From: Beverwykella pulmonaria
Lineage: Eukaryota > Ascomycota > Dothideomycetes > Pleosporales > Melanommataceae
Length of the DNA stretch: 64,000 bases
Reading direction: 5' to 3'
Assembly: GCA_001599595.1 (NCBI GenBank)
Contig: BCHH01000001.1
Span: 1,205,935 to 1,269,934 of the forward strand
Positions within the stretch are counted from its first letter, which is position 1, and each line of letters begins with the position of its first letter. This document shows positions 1 through 11,490 of this stretch, piece after piece. The notes under the pieces are model-generated. The model searched no databases and was not told where the DNA came from. It was given only the letters and a program-made list of their open reading frames with translations. The position numbers were made by a program, and so were the translations under genes.

Positions 1-1333
1 GCAGTTGTGCCTTTGCTGGCTTGGAAATAGAAGGGGAGATAGAAGATGTGTCTAGATATTGTTAGCCTATCCTTTTTCTGAATCGAACCTTCATCTATTA
101 ATATGACACCTAATTGACTCTCTGAGTAACACTGAAATAGACTTACGTATACAATGCCATAGACAAAAAAGCCGAGAACAAACAGCTCGTCAAAATAGTG
201 CGCTGTCTCAACACCCTATATGGGATAGTTGCCTTGTCCTTCTGCTTGATCTGAACTGCAATAAACACAGCAATAATCAGGAAGAAGCCCAGCAGTGTAC
301 CCCAAACCTTTGAGTTCTTCCAGGGATACGTTTGGCCGCCCCACTGAAGCGCTAGAAGCAGCGATACAATGGCGCAGATCAGGAAGAACGATCCAATGAT
401 GTCGACTTCTTTGATGCGGGCCTTGATGCTCATGTGTCCGTATTGACGTTCGGGGTTAGTGAAGAAGAAGAATACCACGGCGAGTGAGACAGCTCCAAAG
501 GGAAGATTGATCCAGAAACACCACCGCCATGAGACTTGATCGGTGAGTACGCCGCCTAAGATAGGCCCGATGACACTGGCGATTCCGAACATGCTCGATA
601 GTGCAGCGATGTAAATCGGGCGTCTGCGGAGGGATACCGAGAACCCGATGATGTTCATGCCTCCAGAGAAGAGAGCAGCGGCACCAGCGCCTGCTACCGC
701 TCGTCCGACGATGAACATAGGAGAACTGCTAGCAGCAGCGCAGATGATGGATCCGACTTCGAACAGCACGAGTGCGAAAAGGTACGTGTACTTGACATCG
801 AAATACGTATATATCTTCCCGAACGATGGCTGTAGCGAGGTGGTGGTAAGGAGGTATGATGAGCCATACCAGCCTACATCCTCTAAGCTATTGAAGACGG
901 TCGTGATTTTCGGGATTGCTGTCGCGATGATGGTATTGTCGAGAGCGATGACAAAGGTTGTCAGACACAAGCCGAGTGTCAAGATCCCGAGCTTGAATCC
1001 TGTGAGGTATTTAGACTCGTCTTCTGGCTCTCCCTCTTCAGCGGGATTGCCATTGTCGGCCACCAAGACCTCGTTGTTGTCTTCCACGGGCACTACTTGC
1101 TTGTCGTCCCCTGCAGCTACCTCTTTCACTCCTTCATTCTCTTCATCAGCAGGGTCGAGGTCGAGGTCGCGATCAGGACCCTGTGTACCCGTCTCGCTGC
1201 TCTCACTGGGGAATGCCGCCTCTTTCTCGCTCGCCGTTCTCGATGCGACTGGCTGGGTAGTCTCCTTATCCAAAGTAGGTGTTGTGGCTGTTGTCGTCGC
1301 TTCGCCCGCGGCGAATGGTTCCGAGTTTTGCAT
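1..1333 (-). CDS. MFS drug/toxin efflux transporter (DHA14-type), 3' end off the window
   Basis: Plasma-membrane proton antiporter of the 14-TM drug:H+ family, which exports toxins or secondary metabolites. Exon 1 is 1333..147; a 95-nt intron (146..52, GTAAGT donor, CTAAC-type branch, TAG acceptor) joins in frame to 51..1, which continues the helix with a typical FYLPFYFQA-like motif. The start is the ATG at 1333; the longer open frame upstream begins only with GTG. Residues 1 to about 108 form a polar acidic tail, followed by TM1 with the ALDNTIIATAIP motif. GRAVAGAGAAALFSGG and the IGPILGGVLTD segment are MFS signatures, and SWRWCFWINLPFG is typical of DHA14 pumps. Neighbouring genes do not suggest a substrate. 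The C-terminal half lies outside the window. Confidence 0.9.
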
Positions 1334-2807
1334 GATTGGGGCGCTGCGCAATAAGCCGCAGCCGTGGAACTTGCCGGCAGCGGACCGCAATAGTGGGTAA
1401 CTGTCAATGTCAGTCACACGGCAATCTCCGACCAGTAGTGGCACAGCAGCCGTTTCTTACAGGTTGTTTCGCAACTTGTTCTCTCGCTTGTCTCGATGAT
1501 GAGAATGTTGGATCGTGAAAACGAGGAGAAATGACCGTGAAGAGGACGACCTGCCCTTTTCTGCACGCGATCACCTGCTTTTGTGCAACGCCCGGAACTG
1601 AAAATTCCCGGTCAGCGAAAGAGCAGAGAAGGGAGATGAGCCCGGATTCGTTGACCAATGAGCCGACGGGCCGGCCGCGCTACTGTTGGCTCGGTTAACC
1701 TCGCTTAAATATGCGAGGTCACGTGAAAGTCTCTCCACATCTCGGATGTTCCAGTGCAGCTGTGGACGCGTTTAAGCAACTAATAATCTTCTGATCCTCT
1801 GTGTCACATTGTGCCAGACAGTCTGTCCTGCTCAGAAGCAGATTGCCCTCAAATAACAACAATTTCGCCTGCTCAGCAGCACATGCATTCAATCATTTAC
1901 CATCACCGCACAATCAACTATGATCATTTTAAAACGAGCCTATGCTAGTGTGTATTTCAGGGCACAATAATTGCTCTGAGGCATATCAAGAATTTTTCAA
2001 GCTCTATAGGGCTAAGCTTGATCTGTCTTAGCATTGTAAAGGCTGATCGCGAGACCAAAAGTACATCCGCAGGAACAACCTCGGGTAGCCGGGTACACGA
2101 TCTTGGATCGGACCAAGGCTCAAAAACTGGTAACAATGATAGAATAAATAGCACCTGTAATATCGGGGTGTATCCGGGGCAAGAAACCCTCAAGAAGCAC
2201 AGATTCGGCAGGGGATACTCTTTTATCTTGTTGATGTGTAGAGAATTCTGTTCGGTCCGAATACTATGTTGGGTCTTTCGCCACTCTATAGTTGACTCCG
2301 TGTCGCAGCCGCATGGCAATGCTAGTAGTACAGTACATATGCTACCTCCCATGAACAAGTGACTAGCGCGAGCCACCGCACAGGTAAATTTTGTATGGAA
2401 GACAGGGCCGTATACTATCCTATCTTGGTAGATAGCTCGTTCACGGCTCCGGTTCCGACTGTAAGTATCACGGCAACGGGCCGTCCACCGGGCCGAACCC
2501 GGCATCCATGTCGAATAACAGCTGATAGGCATCATTCGATATTCCACATATGTAGTAAACTTGAATTTGTCTATTTTAGCTTTTCGTGATGAGATACAGT
2601 GCATAACGAACAAGGAAAACCTATCTGAGCAAAGCACAGTAAATAAATTTATATCAACCAAAACAGATACATGAACCAAAAACAGACTATAGTAGGGAGA
2701 AAAAAAGAAGGGAAAGAACTAGATCGAGTAATCACCACACCAGAGTGGATCGAAGGGCAGAGCACAGGACACCATTCAACCTCCTCCTCATTACCGCGAA
2801 CACGTCA
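1334..2807. other. Intergenic, MFS promoter side
   Basis: No supportable gene. It contains the MFS upstream region with an inverted repeat near 1.7 kb. The long open frame at 1957-2679 on the minus strand has no domain-like composition. Confidence 0.5.
1698..1726. promoter_or_regulatory. Inverted repeat plus CACGTG-containing palindrome upstream of MFS gene
   Basis: ACCTCGC, 8-nt AT spacer, GCGAGGT form a perfect 7-bp inverted repeat (1698-1719). It overlaps the palindrome TCACGTGA (1719-1726). It lies about 365 bp before the MFS start codon. Binding by a dimeric zinc-cluster or bHLH factor is an inference from the symmetry only. Confidence 0.4.
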
Positions 2808-2967
2808 CTCATTCTCGCCACAGCCACTCCAAATTTCGCTAGTCGTAACGTGCACCTCGCCTTGGTTCAAACAATGTCACTTCGACCATTCATCAGCAAT
2901 TGAGTCCGGAAGTTGACCAAATCCTACACACCTTTTTGGGGCAACTCGTACAAGAATATTCGACCAC
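2808..2967 (+). repeat. Dispersed 160-bp repeat, copy A
   Basis: Matches 11331-11490 in the same orientation, with identical length and 13 differences by my hand alignment. Ten of these are transitions, a bias compatible with repeat-induced point mutation. No coding potential was recognised. The similarity stops abruptly at both ends in both copies. Confidence 0.75.
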
Positions 2968-3419
2968 AGGATCTTCCCTTCTTGACCACGCGGGCACTTT
3001 GCCTGTACATTCTGTGAGGTCGGTACCGGGCCTGTACGGAGGTAATATGGCTCAGATGTCATGTGATTTAGCCTATTAGTGTTGCCTCGCTGCCAATGTG
3101 ACTCGACAGCGATTCGTCCGCATTACATTAGCCTTTGATGGGGTAGCGATAGTTTTAATGGCAGCAAAAGGATTTGCAGCAGCCCATCAAACTAGATGCC
3201 TCTCAGCACCTTCGTCAAGATACAGAGGCCTGCCTGTACGCAGGGCTTTGGTGTAGATGGGTACAAGCTGCCTGCGGAGCTTTCTGATGTTGTGCATAAC
3301 CGTTGTAAGGGTTTAGATCCTAATGGATCATAGGCACGACTACGTGTGCTAAACCACTGGCACAAAAGGCATGCACAAGTTGAATCAACACGATCCAGCT
3401 TGCGTAGTCGGTATTTATG

Positions 3420-3717
3420 CAGGGTACCACGCTTTCCAACCCCACGTGGGCATATGCATGGGACCTAGCCCATCACAACCGTGGACTTCGGGATGCCAAG
3501 GTGGCGCGCGATTTTGTCAGCGCTCACCCCGTAGAGGTGGAACTGCCATATCGTATTGACGGTAGATTCAAATAACTCTTTTCTCAATGTTTTATTTGCT
3601 CTTGCAACCATGGAAAAAGGTGGTCATTTTATGGAGTTGCACTGTTTTGAAGATCGAGTATTTGTGGGGTGGCTGAACATCTCGGTTAGGTGGCCAATGA
3701 CTTATTGGCCCCCACTG
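3420..3717 (-). mobile_element. Tc1/mariner-like transposon remnant
   Basis: An open fragment (3611..3465, 48 codons) encodes a helix-turn-helix of the Tc1/mariner type, with VSADKIARHLGIPKSTV as the recognition helix region. A TAG then interrupts it, and the downstream frame still looks like the GRP-rich hinge of such transposases. About 100 bp upstream the minus strand reads TA-CAGTGGGGGCC, which resembles a Tc1 terminus at a TA target (element end at 3717). No matching opposite end was found, so this is a 5' relic. Much of 2968-3420 may belong to it but is too decayed to translate. Confidence 0.5.
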
Positions 3718-3719
3718 TA

Positions 3720-4393
3720 CTAACACGAACTAGGAAATATTGTTGCATACAATCATGAAATCGGTTAATTAGTGTTATAGAAACAACATACGACATTATA
3801 TAGGCAGGACTAGATAATGAAAGGGTGTAAGAAGGCCGAAAACACGAAGCTGTTCTGCAGATATTTTCAAAGGAGAGATGAAGCGTCTTCGATTTGCATG
3901 AGAGTAAGTAATAGAGCCACATGTGGCGCAGCTCACGAGATCGCTACATGATGAAGCCACAAGTACCATCCTTGTTTATGGATTGCAGGCGGTCAAGCTC
4001 CTAAACCTTCTTTATGAATATATATTCGGTTTTGCATATAGGTCTGGAATATGCTATCCCTCCAATTCCTTCAAGTCATCCTGTGCTGCCCGGAGGATCT
4101 CATTCATCTCGAGGTACAGTTTTGGGTTTGAATCTCTCCATAGTCGCATTGAAGTGACGTTTACCCACTAGAAAGACGGAGCGCATGACGTTGAGGAGCG
4201 CATGTCTTCAAAGTAGTGGCATAGAAAAGATCGTAGGGTGAAAGGTAGCTGCCTGTCCAATAGCAGCTTGACGAGTGTTTCAGGTTCCCGCCCAAGACTG
4301 TTGCGCAAGTCCTTGCTCCAGACGCCACATAAGCAACAATACAACCATTGTTCGTTCCTTGGATAAGTCAGTCGTCCCCTAACTTCGGGTTTT
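3720..4393. other. Intergenic
   Basis: No gene, RNA or repeat could be supported here. It ends at the promoter of the phosphotransferase gene. Confidence 0.4.
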
Positions 4394-6268
4394 ATGGATC
4401 GTATCATTTCAAGCAGGGTAACCCCTCGCCTCGTGTCGCATCTCCTTCGCATGCAGCACACGTCTCCAATCCAAGCTTCAAATTTTTTGTATCAGCCAGT
4501 ATTCCACCGACCGTTTCTGGGTTACGCGACATTCACCTCTTCAAAGCAGATGATGGATTCACTCACAGAACGTGGGCACCTTCCGCAGCCTCCCTTTTTG
4601 CCGTAGTGCCGTGGTCCTAATGTAAATATAGGCCTCGATCCTTACAATTATACGAGTGGCCGATGGCTCCATCGTGATGAGCTAGAGCGAGAATCGCGCC
4701 TCATACACTTTGATTTTGACGCTCTATGTCATAGAATTATAGAACTATGTCCTGGTGCTAACTCCATTACCTCGTATGACAAGAAGGAAGGCGGCTTCAA
4801 CAGAGTGTTCATATTTCGCACTGACAACGCAAAACGCATTGTCGCAAGATTACCATTTGCGTTGGCAGGTCCACCAAGGTTGACGACTAGCTCCGAAGTT
4901 GCGACCATAAAGTATCGTACGTTCTGCACACCGAGATGACAGGAAGTAGTGACTCAGCGACTGACTGCTACGCACCTTTCTAGTACAAGCTAAAACCAGC
5001 GTCCCTATTCCAAAAATACTTGACTGGAGCGACGACGCTTCAACTAACATTGGGAGCGAATACATCATCATGGAACATGCTCGGGGCATTCCGTTGCATC
5101 AGAAATGGCCAACTATGGATGTGGTAGATCAAATTAGGTGCATAAAGGACATGTACGAAAAGCTCAAAGAAGTTGTCGATCTCGAATTTCCAGCCTACGG
5201 GAGTTTGTACTTTACCGACACGCCGTATATCACTGCTTCAAAGCTGTTATTGAACCAGGAATTCTGCATCGGTCCCCACTGTGGAGCTATTTACTGGAAC
5301 TGTAATGTTAGCCAACCTAGGTATTATCACAAAGTCAACCCTAATCAGGGACCATGTAAGTTGCGCCATGTGCCTTCAGAGTAGCAGAACACTTAGCAAG
5401 TCCTCCAGGGCCCAAACTCGCCGCATACTGTGATGGTCTCATCGATACCGGAATTTCCAGAATCCCGCCAGCCGGGGCTGTCCCCAAACGACCACGTTAT
5501 CATGGAACCATTCAGACACACTACGAACTACTCGAATATGGTCGCGCGGTAATAAAGGAAATGGCCGAGGACCCTCAGATCCAGAACGCAGCTAGCCCTG
5601 TAATGTTTCACCCTGATTTGCATAAAAGAAACATTTTTGTCTCTGAAGATGAACCGACCATCATCACGGCTATTATCGACTGGCAATCGTCTAGCATTGA
5701 GCCAGCATTTTGGTACGCAGAGGAAGTGCCAGACTTTGCGGAACCTATTCCTGATCCTTCATGCGAAGATCAAATCGAGCCCAAAAGTGAGGCATGCGCA
5801 AAGGCATATGACATCTGCACTCAATTTCTCCTCCCGAAGCTATCAAAGCCTAGATTAATGAAGCAATCTTTCTTTCGGCCTTTTCGCTATTGCTATCGGA
5901 CCTGGGAGGATGGCGCCGCTGCTTTTCGCGAGGAGCTGATCCAGAATTTGCAATGCTGGAACGAGCTTGGTCTTGCAGAATCGTATCCACTTCCTTTACC
6001 CGGCCCCGACGAATATGCTATTCATCGAAAAGATTACAAAAAATTTGAAGCAACACTGCAGCTAAAACATTGTTTGCCGAGTCTGCTCAATACTGCAACT
6101 GACGGTTGGGTTCCTCCAGAGGACTGGGAGGCAACGGAGTCCGCCCATAAGGAAATTTTTAGAGGGATACTGCAGGAGGTTCTGGAGAATGAATACCCCG
6201 ATGATGATGAGCCGATCAGAGACGAAGCAGATCTTAGAGAGATTTGGCCGTTCGACCTAAAGGAATGA
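4394..6268 (+). CDS. AIM9-like mitochondrial phosphotransferase (APH/kinase-like fold)
   Basis: Aminoglycoside-phosphotransferase-fold protein resembling fungal 'altered inheritance of mitochondria 9' proteins, whose substrate is unknown. Proposed exons are 4394-4571, 4632-4916, 4984-5355 and 5397-6268, with all phases fitting, giving 568 aa. Residues 1 to about 55 are Arg/Ser-rich with few acidic residues, as in a mitochondrial presequence. Then come the family-typical NYTSGRWL segment, the hinge region EHARGIPLHQKW, the catalytic loop HPDLHKRNIFV (Asp and Asn present) and the metal-binding IIDWQS. Intron 1 has a weak GTGGGC donor and intron 3 is only 41 nt, so the N-terminus and that junction are the least certain parts. 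It appears intact although its flanks are decayed. Confidence 0.8.
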
Positions 6269-7063
6269 GTGTCTGTCTACGGTAGCGAGAAAGAGCGTGC
6301 AAGCTACATGGCATCTCCCGCGGTGATTCAGAATGTCTAGCCAATAAACGAATTGCAATCTTTCTATTCGACTAAAGAGCTCCCTTTGGACGTATACCTG
6401 AAGTTAAGCAGGTGGTACCTAGCCCATTGGCCTAAACCATACATTCGTACCGCTTACCCTTGCGCCGTCCGACATACTCATGTCGGAAATCGTATTATAA
6501 CCGCCCAGTGACGTTATAGAGATCATCAGGAGTCTCCACTGGTGACAAAACAAGGTATATAGCCAATGACAGCCAATATGCCCATCCAAGCTTTCCTAAC
6601 TTCAACATAATAGAAGGAGGGTGGGACTACAGGAAGGAGATGCTAGAGGTGATATTCGATCGCTCTATGAGCAAGGAGGCCGTTATGGAAGCCAGGCGTT
6701 GATAACTGATGAATGGGAGCGCCGCAGATAGCAAATGCAGGTAGCTGAGTATGAACTTCCAGGAGCGTCTCATGAAGGTAAAAGCTCACGATGTGGATAA
6801 CAACTATGATAGATGAGGCTCTATTACAACAATTACATCTCATCTTCAACCTCTACCATGAAAATGAAGGTGTACGCAAAATTTTGGCCGCGAAGGCATA
6901 TTGGCAGTCATTGGCCCACTCTCACCACACCAACGCTCACCTATTCAGCCCCATGTTTTCATCTTCACCGGCGCTTGTATACCCTGTTTCGTCATCAGGG
7001 AGACAGCTGATCTCTATAACGTCATTGGGCGACTATAGTACCATTTCCGGCATGAGTAACTGA
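6269..7063. other. Intergenic
   Basis: No feature recognised. It contains only short open frames without domain-like sequence. Confidence 0.4.
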
Positions 7064-7462
7064 ATGAACCAACCCAAACAACTTATCATCCCCGCTAGCA
7101 CAACCATGGCTAAAGCAATTGGATCTTTTGTCCAAAAGGCAAAGTCCCTCAGCAATCCTGCCTCTAAATTCACTCCTACGGTTGTAGAAGGCAGCCGTAT
7201 CTTGCCCAACAAAGTCAAGGACACCGAGTTCCAGTGCCGTATCGACGCAGGCCATTACGACCACACCACTAAGAAGCTCAACGTCGTTCTTCAGGTCAAC
7301 TCGGAGGCCCAAAACCAGGCGTTAAGGGAATGGGCTAGGAAAAATTCGACCCACGAAAAACTAGCCGCAGAGACCTTTGATACGAATGCCGAGAATAAAC
7401 CTGCAGAGTTTGACAGAGTGGTGGAATCCCTTGGAGAACAAGCAAAGAGGAAGCTCGGTTAA
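7064..7462 (+). CDS. Small hypothetical protein, 132 aa
   Basis: Single open frame with an ATG start; a second ATG at codon 15 (MAKAIGSFV) is an alternative start. The protein is hydrophilic, Lys/Glu/Asn-rich and predicted mostly helical in its C-terminal half (EKLAAETF, VVESLGEQAKRKLG). It has no signal peptide or membrane segment. Composition and codon use look protein-like, but I do not recognise the family. It lies between the intact phosphotransferase gene and a pseudogene, so it could be a lineage-specific gene or a chance frame. Confidence 0.4.
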   Translation: MNQPKQLIIPASTTMAKAIGSFVQKAKSLSNPASKFTPTVVEGSRILPNKVKDTEFQCRIDAGHYDHTTKKLNVVLQVNSEAQNQALREWARKNSTHEKLAAETFDTNAENKPAEFDRVVESLGEQAKRKLG

Positions 7463-7906
7463 GAAATAGGTTTGTACATGCCCCAAACTTTAGACAAAGT
7501 TGGTTAAATGAGTAACTCTTTGCAGAGTGGAGAAGACAGAGCTGTTGTGGTGGCTCACATGTGAGGTGTGCAGTGGAATTGCACGCGAGGGGATATACGT
7601 GGGCTTGATTCAGCCAGGGTCTGGTACTCCGGCATATATCCATTTCCCGGCCATGAGGAAGTTGATTTCTTGCGAAGCTTCCATTATATCACACGAAAGG
7701 GTATAGACACAATGGTAGCTCTGACACACGGAGATGGGGAGAATATCCACGAATGGGTTTCTATGCTTGCGAACAACTACATATTAGTGAATACGGAGTT
7801 ACTTCCTAACCCCATTTATTAAACATTAACACTCTCTGGCACAATGCATCTTCTCATAAGATAGGTTAGGGAATAGAACAATACACTTTCCTCCAGTCAC
7901 CTGGCC
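7463..7906. other. Intergenic
   Basis: No gene supported. The 84-codon frame at 7568 begins with GTG, and nothing in it resembles a known domain. Confidence 0.4.
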
Positions 7907-9582
7907 TTATGTAGGACATTGGTGAGCTCGTTGGGTGAACGAGGTATTTGGGGTGACATCCCCAGTACCTGAATGACTATCATCATCTTCCGTCTGAGAT
8001 ACCGATTCCATGAAGGTATCGCGAGAGACGATAAGATTCCAAATCTTGCGAGAGCTCAGAGTCTTGTTGAAGCGGCACGACATCAAAATCCAACTCTGGA
8101 GGCAAATCGTCGATGGCTGAGCAGAGACTTTTGAAGTCAGTCGGCATCCATGTATCATAAACATCTTTGGTGAATTTGTACGCCGTCCCCTTCTAATGCT
8201 GTAGAGTTGAAGGTGTGGATCGGGTGGCGATAGAATGTAGTTTTAGATCTATCAACAACAGCGTAGTGACCGTAGATCCGGACTGACTGATGATCGTGCG
8301 AAACCGAGAAGGCAAGGATTTCTCGATTGATCTCGTCCTCGCGTTGGACGAGCCGGAAAAGTTCGACGATGGCCCTCACTGCGAGCGTCATGCTGTGCGC
8401 ATTCTGTCGGTCGGCAATTTCGAGAGCCGCAGCGCCGCACTTCACCTCGCATGTCAGGAACGGGAAGTACATGTAGTACGTGGCCATGAAGAAGGACTGA
8501 TCGCCGGCGATGAGGTCGCCAATGAAGAGTGCAAGCTTCTCGAGCTGTTCTTCCGAAAACACCGCGCGTTTGAATCCGACGGAGTAATCCGGCTTCGGAC
8601 GAGTCCCAGTCAGAGGGATGGAGTTGTTCCAGCCTTCGTTGACATTTTCAACTCAAACCCCTAGTGTTCTAGCGCCAAACGTAACAAGTGTCTCGGCAGA
8701 AGGAACGATCAATCGAGCAATATTTTGAAAGACTCTTGCTTCATTTCTGTCTTGTATATTTTGTAAAGTCCTTTTGAAAATGTCGTCCTGAAATAATGAC
8801 TCAGTAGGGACCGTCTGCTCTGCTTGAAGCAAGGCCAAATACATGTCTTTGCTATTCTCTGTAATCCCCAAATCCGACTTATCCATGAAGCCTCCTTTGA
8901 TTTGAAGTAAAAGCTTGTAGCGTGAGTCATGATATGGTCCACTCTTCTCCTCTCTGGCTTCTGATCACTGGGCGTCGTAGAGCTAGCGCCGAGAGAACCC
9001 GAACCTGATCGCTTACGCCGGAGGGAAGGCGTCAACGTCTTCCTTGGAAGCAGATGGTTCATCGTATCTGGCTCAAAGTATTCCTTAGGCCAAGCTTGTT
9101 CCTTCTGTCAATAATCAATGGGATCGAGGTGCATCTCGGCGTCGCCGAACTGCGTTTCTCGATCAGCTGGTCTCGTAGCGGCGAAGCCCACAGATGCTCG
9201 CGGTCGCTTCGCGGAGGGTTCGATTGCGAAGTCGGTGGGTAAATACCCAGCCTCGCGCGATCGTTTTCAGCCACTAAGCTGTGGAGAAGTTGATCGATTC
9301 TGTACACTTAGCGTGAGTCGACCAGTGGAAACGAAGACATACCAAGGCCTTCTTCATTGGGTACTGCCGCCCAGAGTGGTCAGTAGGCCCAGGATTGAGG
9401 CGTGCACTCCTGCTGGTAGGTTTCCGCACTTTCGATTTACTGACACCCTGAAGGCGCTTCCCTGCGTGCAAATCAGTGGTAGTAGCTGGCTGAGGCCAGC
9501 AGTAAACGGACCTTGATTTTTTTGTTGGATTTTGTTTCTGCCTATGCTTCGGGGGAGCTGGCTTTCTGCAATTGTTCGCCAT
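7907..9582 (-). pseudogene. DUF7924-domain protein, inactivated
   Basis: The minus strand carries a typical DUF7924 protein in pieces. A conserved core runs PDYSVGFKRAVF, then SFFMATYYMYFPFLTCEVKCG, ADRQNAHSMTLAVRAIVELF and IYGHYAVVD (8562-8170), and KFTKDVYDTWMP follows in another frame. Lesions: an in-frame TGA at 8655-8653 between two coding stretches; a short deletion near 8180-8190 that shifts the frame before KFTKDVYDTW; another shift near 8020-8035 before the C-terminal VTPNTSFTQ motif; and broken frames at the N-terminal end (ATG at 9582). Function of the family is unknown; it is abundant in Pezizomycotina accessory genomes. Several independent breaks argue against sequencing error. 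Confidence 0.75.
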
Positions 9583-10096
9583 TTCGATGGTGAGGAGGGC
9601 GACACAAGGTCTCCTTATAGTGATAGTGTGTTTAGCGGTAGAGGATGCCTGGCATACCGCTAAGCTCTTTAGGACTGGTGGCTAGAACTCCATACGAAAG
9701 ATGGGCCCTGGTTCAAGGGCCTGCATCAGTGCGCCTGATATTTGCCGGGGTTGCTCATCGTCCCATCGCCAAAGCGCCTTGCCATAATTCTCACCGAGTC
9801 TATCAGCGAAGACTGGGACAGCTCAATTCCTATTATCAAACCTACTTCCTAGCAACCTGGCACATCTTCTTTCCCTTCCTGATACCGGGCGACATAGGTG
9901 ACGATGGCAATTATTATCACTATTAGTTCTATTAAGGCCCTATCTAGGAGTTATAGTGCACCGAGTTTTGTCGAGAAGGAATGGTGCTATTTGGGGCCAG
10001 GCTCTTCTCTGACCTCCAGCAGTGATAGTCCGCGAGAATATGTACCGTGCTCACTCAACGCGCAATTATGGGCAAGAAATAATGTTGATTGATAAG
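9583..10096. other. Intergenic between two pseudogenes
   Basis: No feature recognised. Confidence 0.4.
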
Positions 10097-11270
10097 TCAA
10101 GAGTGTGGTCTTCTCCTAGTGCTCCTCGATAAAGGACGCTCCAAATGAATTGGCTTGAATGATACGTTACGAATGCCTTCAATCAAGGCAAGGAGATATA
10201 TCTTCGTCAATTGTAGCTCGTTCAAAATGTACACAAAGACGTATTTCCAAGTTCCGGAATCGAGGATCATATCGCACAGGCTAAAGTCTTGGAGGATGTC
10301 TTTGCAGGTACTGAGGAACCTAGCTAGAACACCGTTCGACAATATCATCTGAGACAGGTAAAGCTTTTGAAGCCTTGGGAAACGGGCGACGTGCTGAGCA
10401 ATCGCGGATAAAACGTCTCCAGAGCGAGTGCTCCTGTCAAAGGACAAGCGCAGCGAAGTCAGCACTTTCGCGCTTTTCAAGACTCGTATGAGCGCTGGTA
10501 CGGACGAGTTAGAAGCTGCAAAATGTTGTCATTAGCTTTTACCTATGGATACATTATGTAATTTCACTCGCGCTTATCCTCTGCTATATGGAGCTCCAAA
10601 TGCAGATCCGACATCAAGTCAAACAACTCAGAGGCCCTTGAGATAGGCTTGAGGGTTGAAATTTCCGGAGGGCAATGTCGAGTCCCAGGGTCATCTATTT
10701 CGGAACCCCTCAGGTGAATCTGGTGCAAACGAAGGATAGATAAAGTGGTTTTTGTTATTGCGGACCAGGCACGTCTGAAAATCTCAACTTCGAGTTCCGT
10801 CAAGTCACCCATGATGTCAGGCTGCGAGATCCAAAGACGCTCCAAGTTAACAAGAGGTCTGACACACTGACTAAGGTGGCGCGCGAAGCCGCCGTTGTGT
10901 ACGAAGTCTAGCACCGTCTGATCAAATTCTGGATAAGGTTCATACTCCATCTACACGAATTCAAGTGGCGAATCGGAGCCTACTTCCCAGCGGACCAGAG
11001 GGTCAGCAATTAGATGAAGTGTTCGAACATGGGACCGAAATTGATGATGCTGGCAAACCTGCCTTAGTCTGCGGAAGCCTCCAGGGTGAATATCAACGAA
11101 AATTAGCTTGAAATGGATGGAGCCGAATTGGAATATAGTTTTCGCATGTATTCCCTGGCAAGTGAGTCACAAGTTCCCCAGGTAACACCGATCTGAGCCC
11201 GAAAAATCCTCCACTATTCTGCCTAATAGCTCAGTAAGAAGGCCTCGTAGCGAAGGAGACGTGAGTCTCA
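10097..11270 (-). pseudogene. F-box-like protein, inactivated by nonsense mutations
   Basis: Reading through stops on the minus strand gives an F-box-type N-terminus (TELLGRIVEDF, then GNL-stop-LTCQGIHAKT). A typical fungal continuation follows (FKLIFVDIHPGGFRRLRQV, HVRTLHLIADPLVRW), then a TAG, then MEYEPYPEFDQTVLDFV and leucine-rich segments such as LTSLRLSFDR. In-frame stops are a TGA at 11169-11167, where Arg (CGA) is expected by similarity, and a TAG at 10953-10951. An intron probably separates 10564 from about 10495. Such proteins usually link SCF ubiquitin ligases to targets, but this copy cannot make a full-length product. The stops fit C-to-T changes of RIP. Confidence 0.65.
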
Positions 11271-11330
11271 AGTAGCTCTAGTAGCAAATGAAGTCGTATA
11301 GAGGGTGCCTTGAATGGAGACGCGATGACG

Positions 11331-11490
11331 CTCATTCTCGTCACAACCACTCCAAGTTTCGCAAGTCGTAACGTGCACCTCGCTTTAGTTCAAACGATGT
11401 CACTTCGACCATTCATCAAATATTGAGTCCGGAAGTTGACCAAATTCTACACGCCTTTTTGGGGCAACTCGTGCAAGAATATTCGACCAC
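11331..11490 (+). repeat. Dispersed 160-bp repeat, copy B
   Basis: Second copy of the element at 2808-2967, about 92% identical by eye. It lies immediately upstream of the F-box-like pseudogene. Confidence 0.75.

Noticed and set aside
648..1400. 250-codon plus-strand frame opposite the MFS gene
   Set aside because: It is the antisense shadow of a clear transporter coding sequence.
1957..2679. 240-codon open frame on the minus strand
   Set aside because: Composition is not protein-like (Cys, Arg and Ser runs without pattern), no domain is visible, and the region is intergenic next to decayed repeats.
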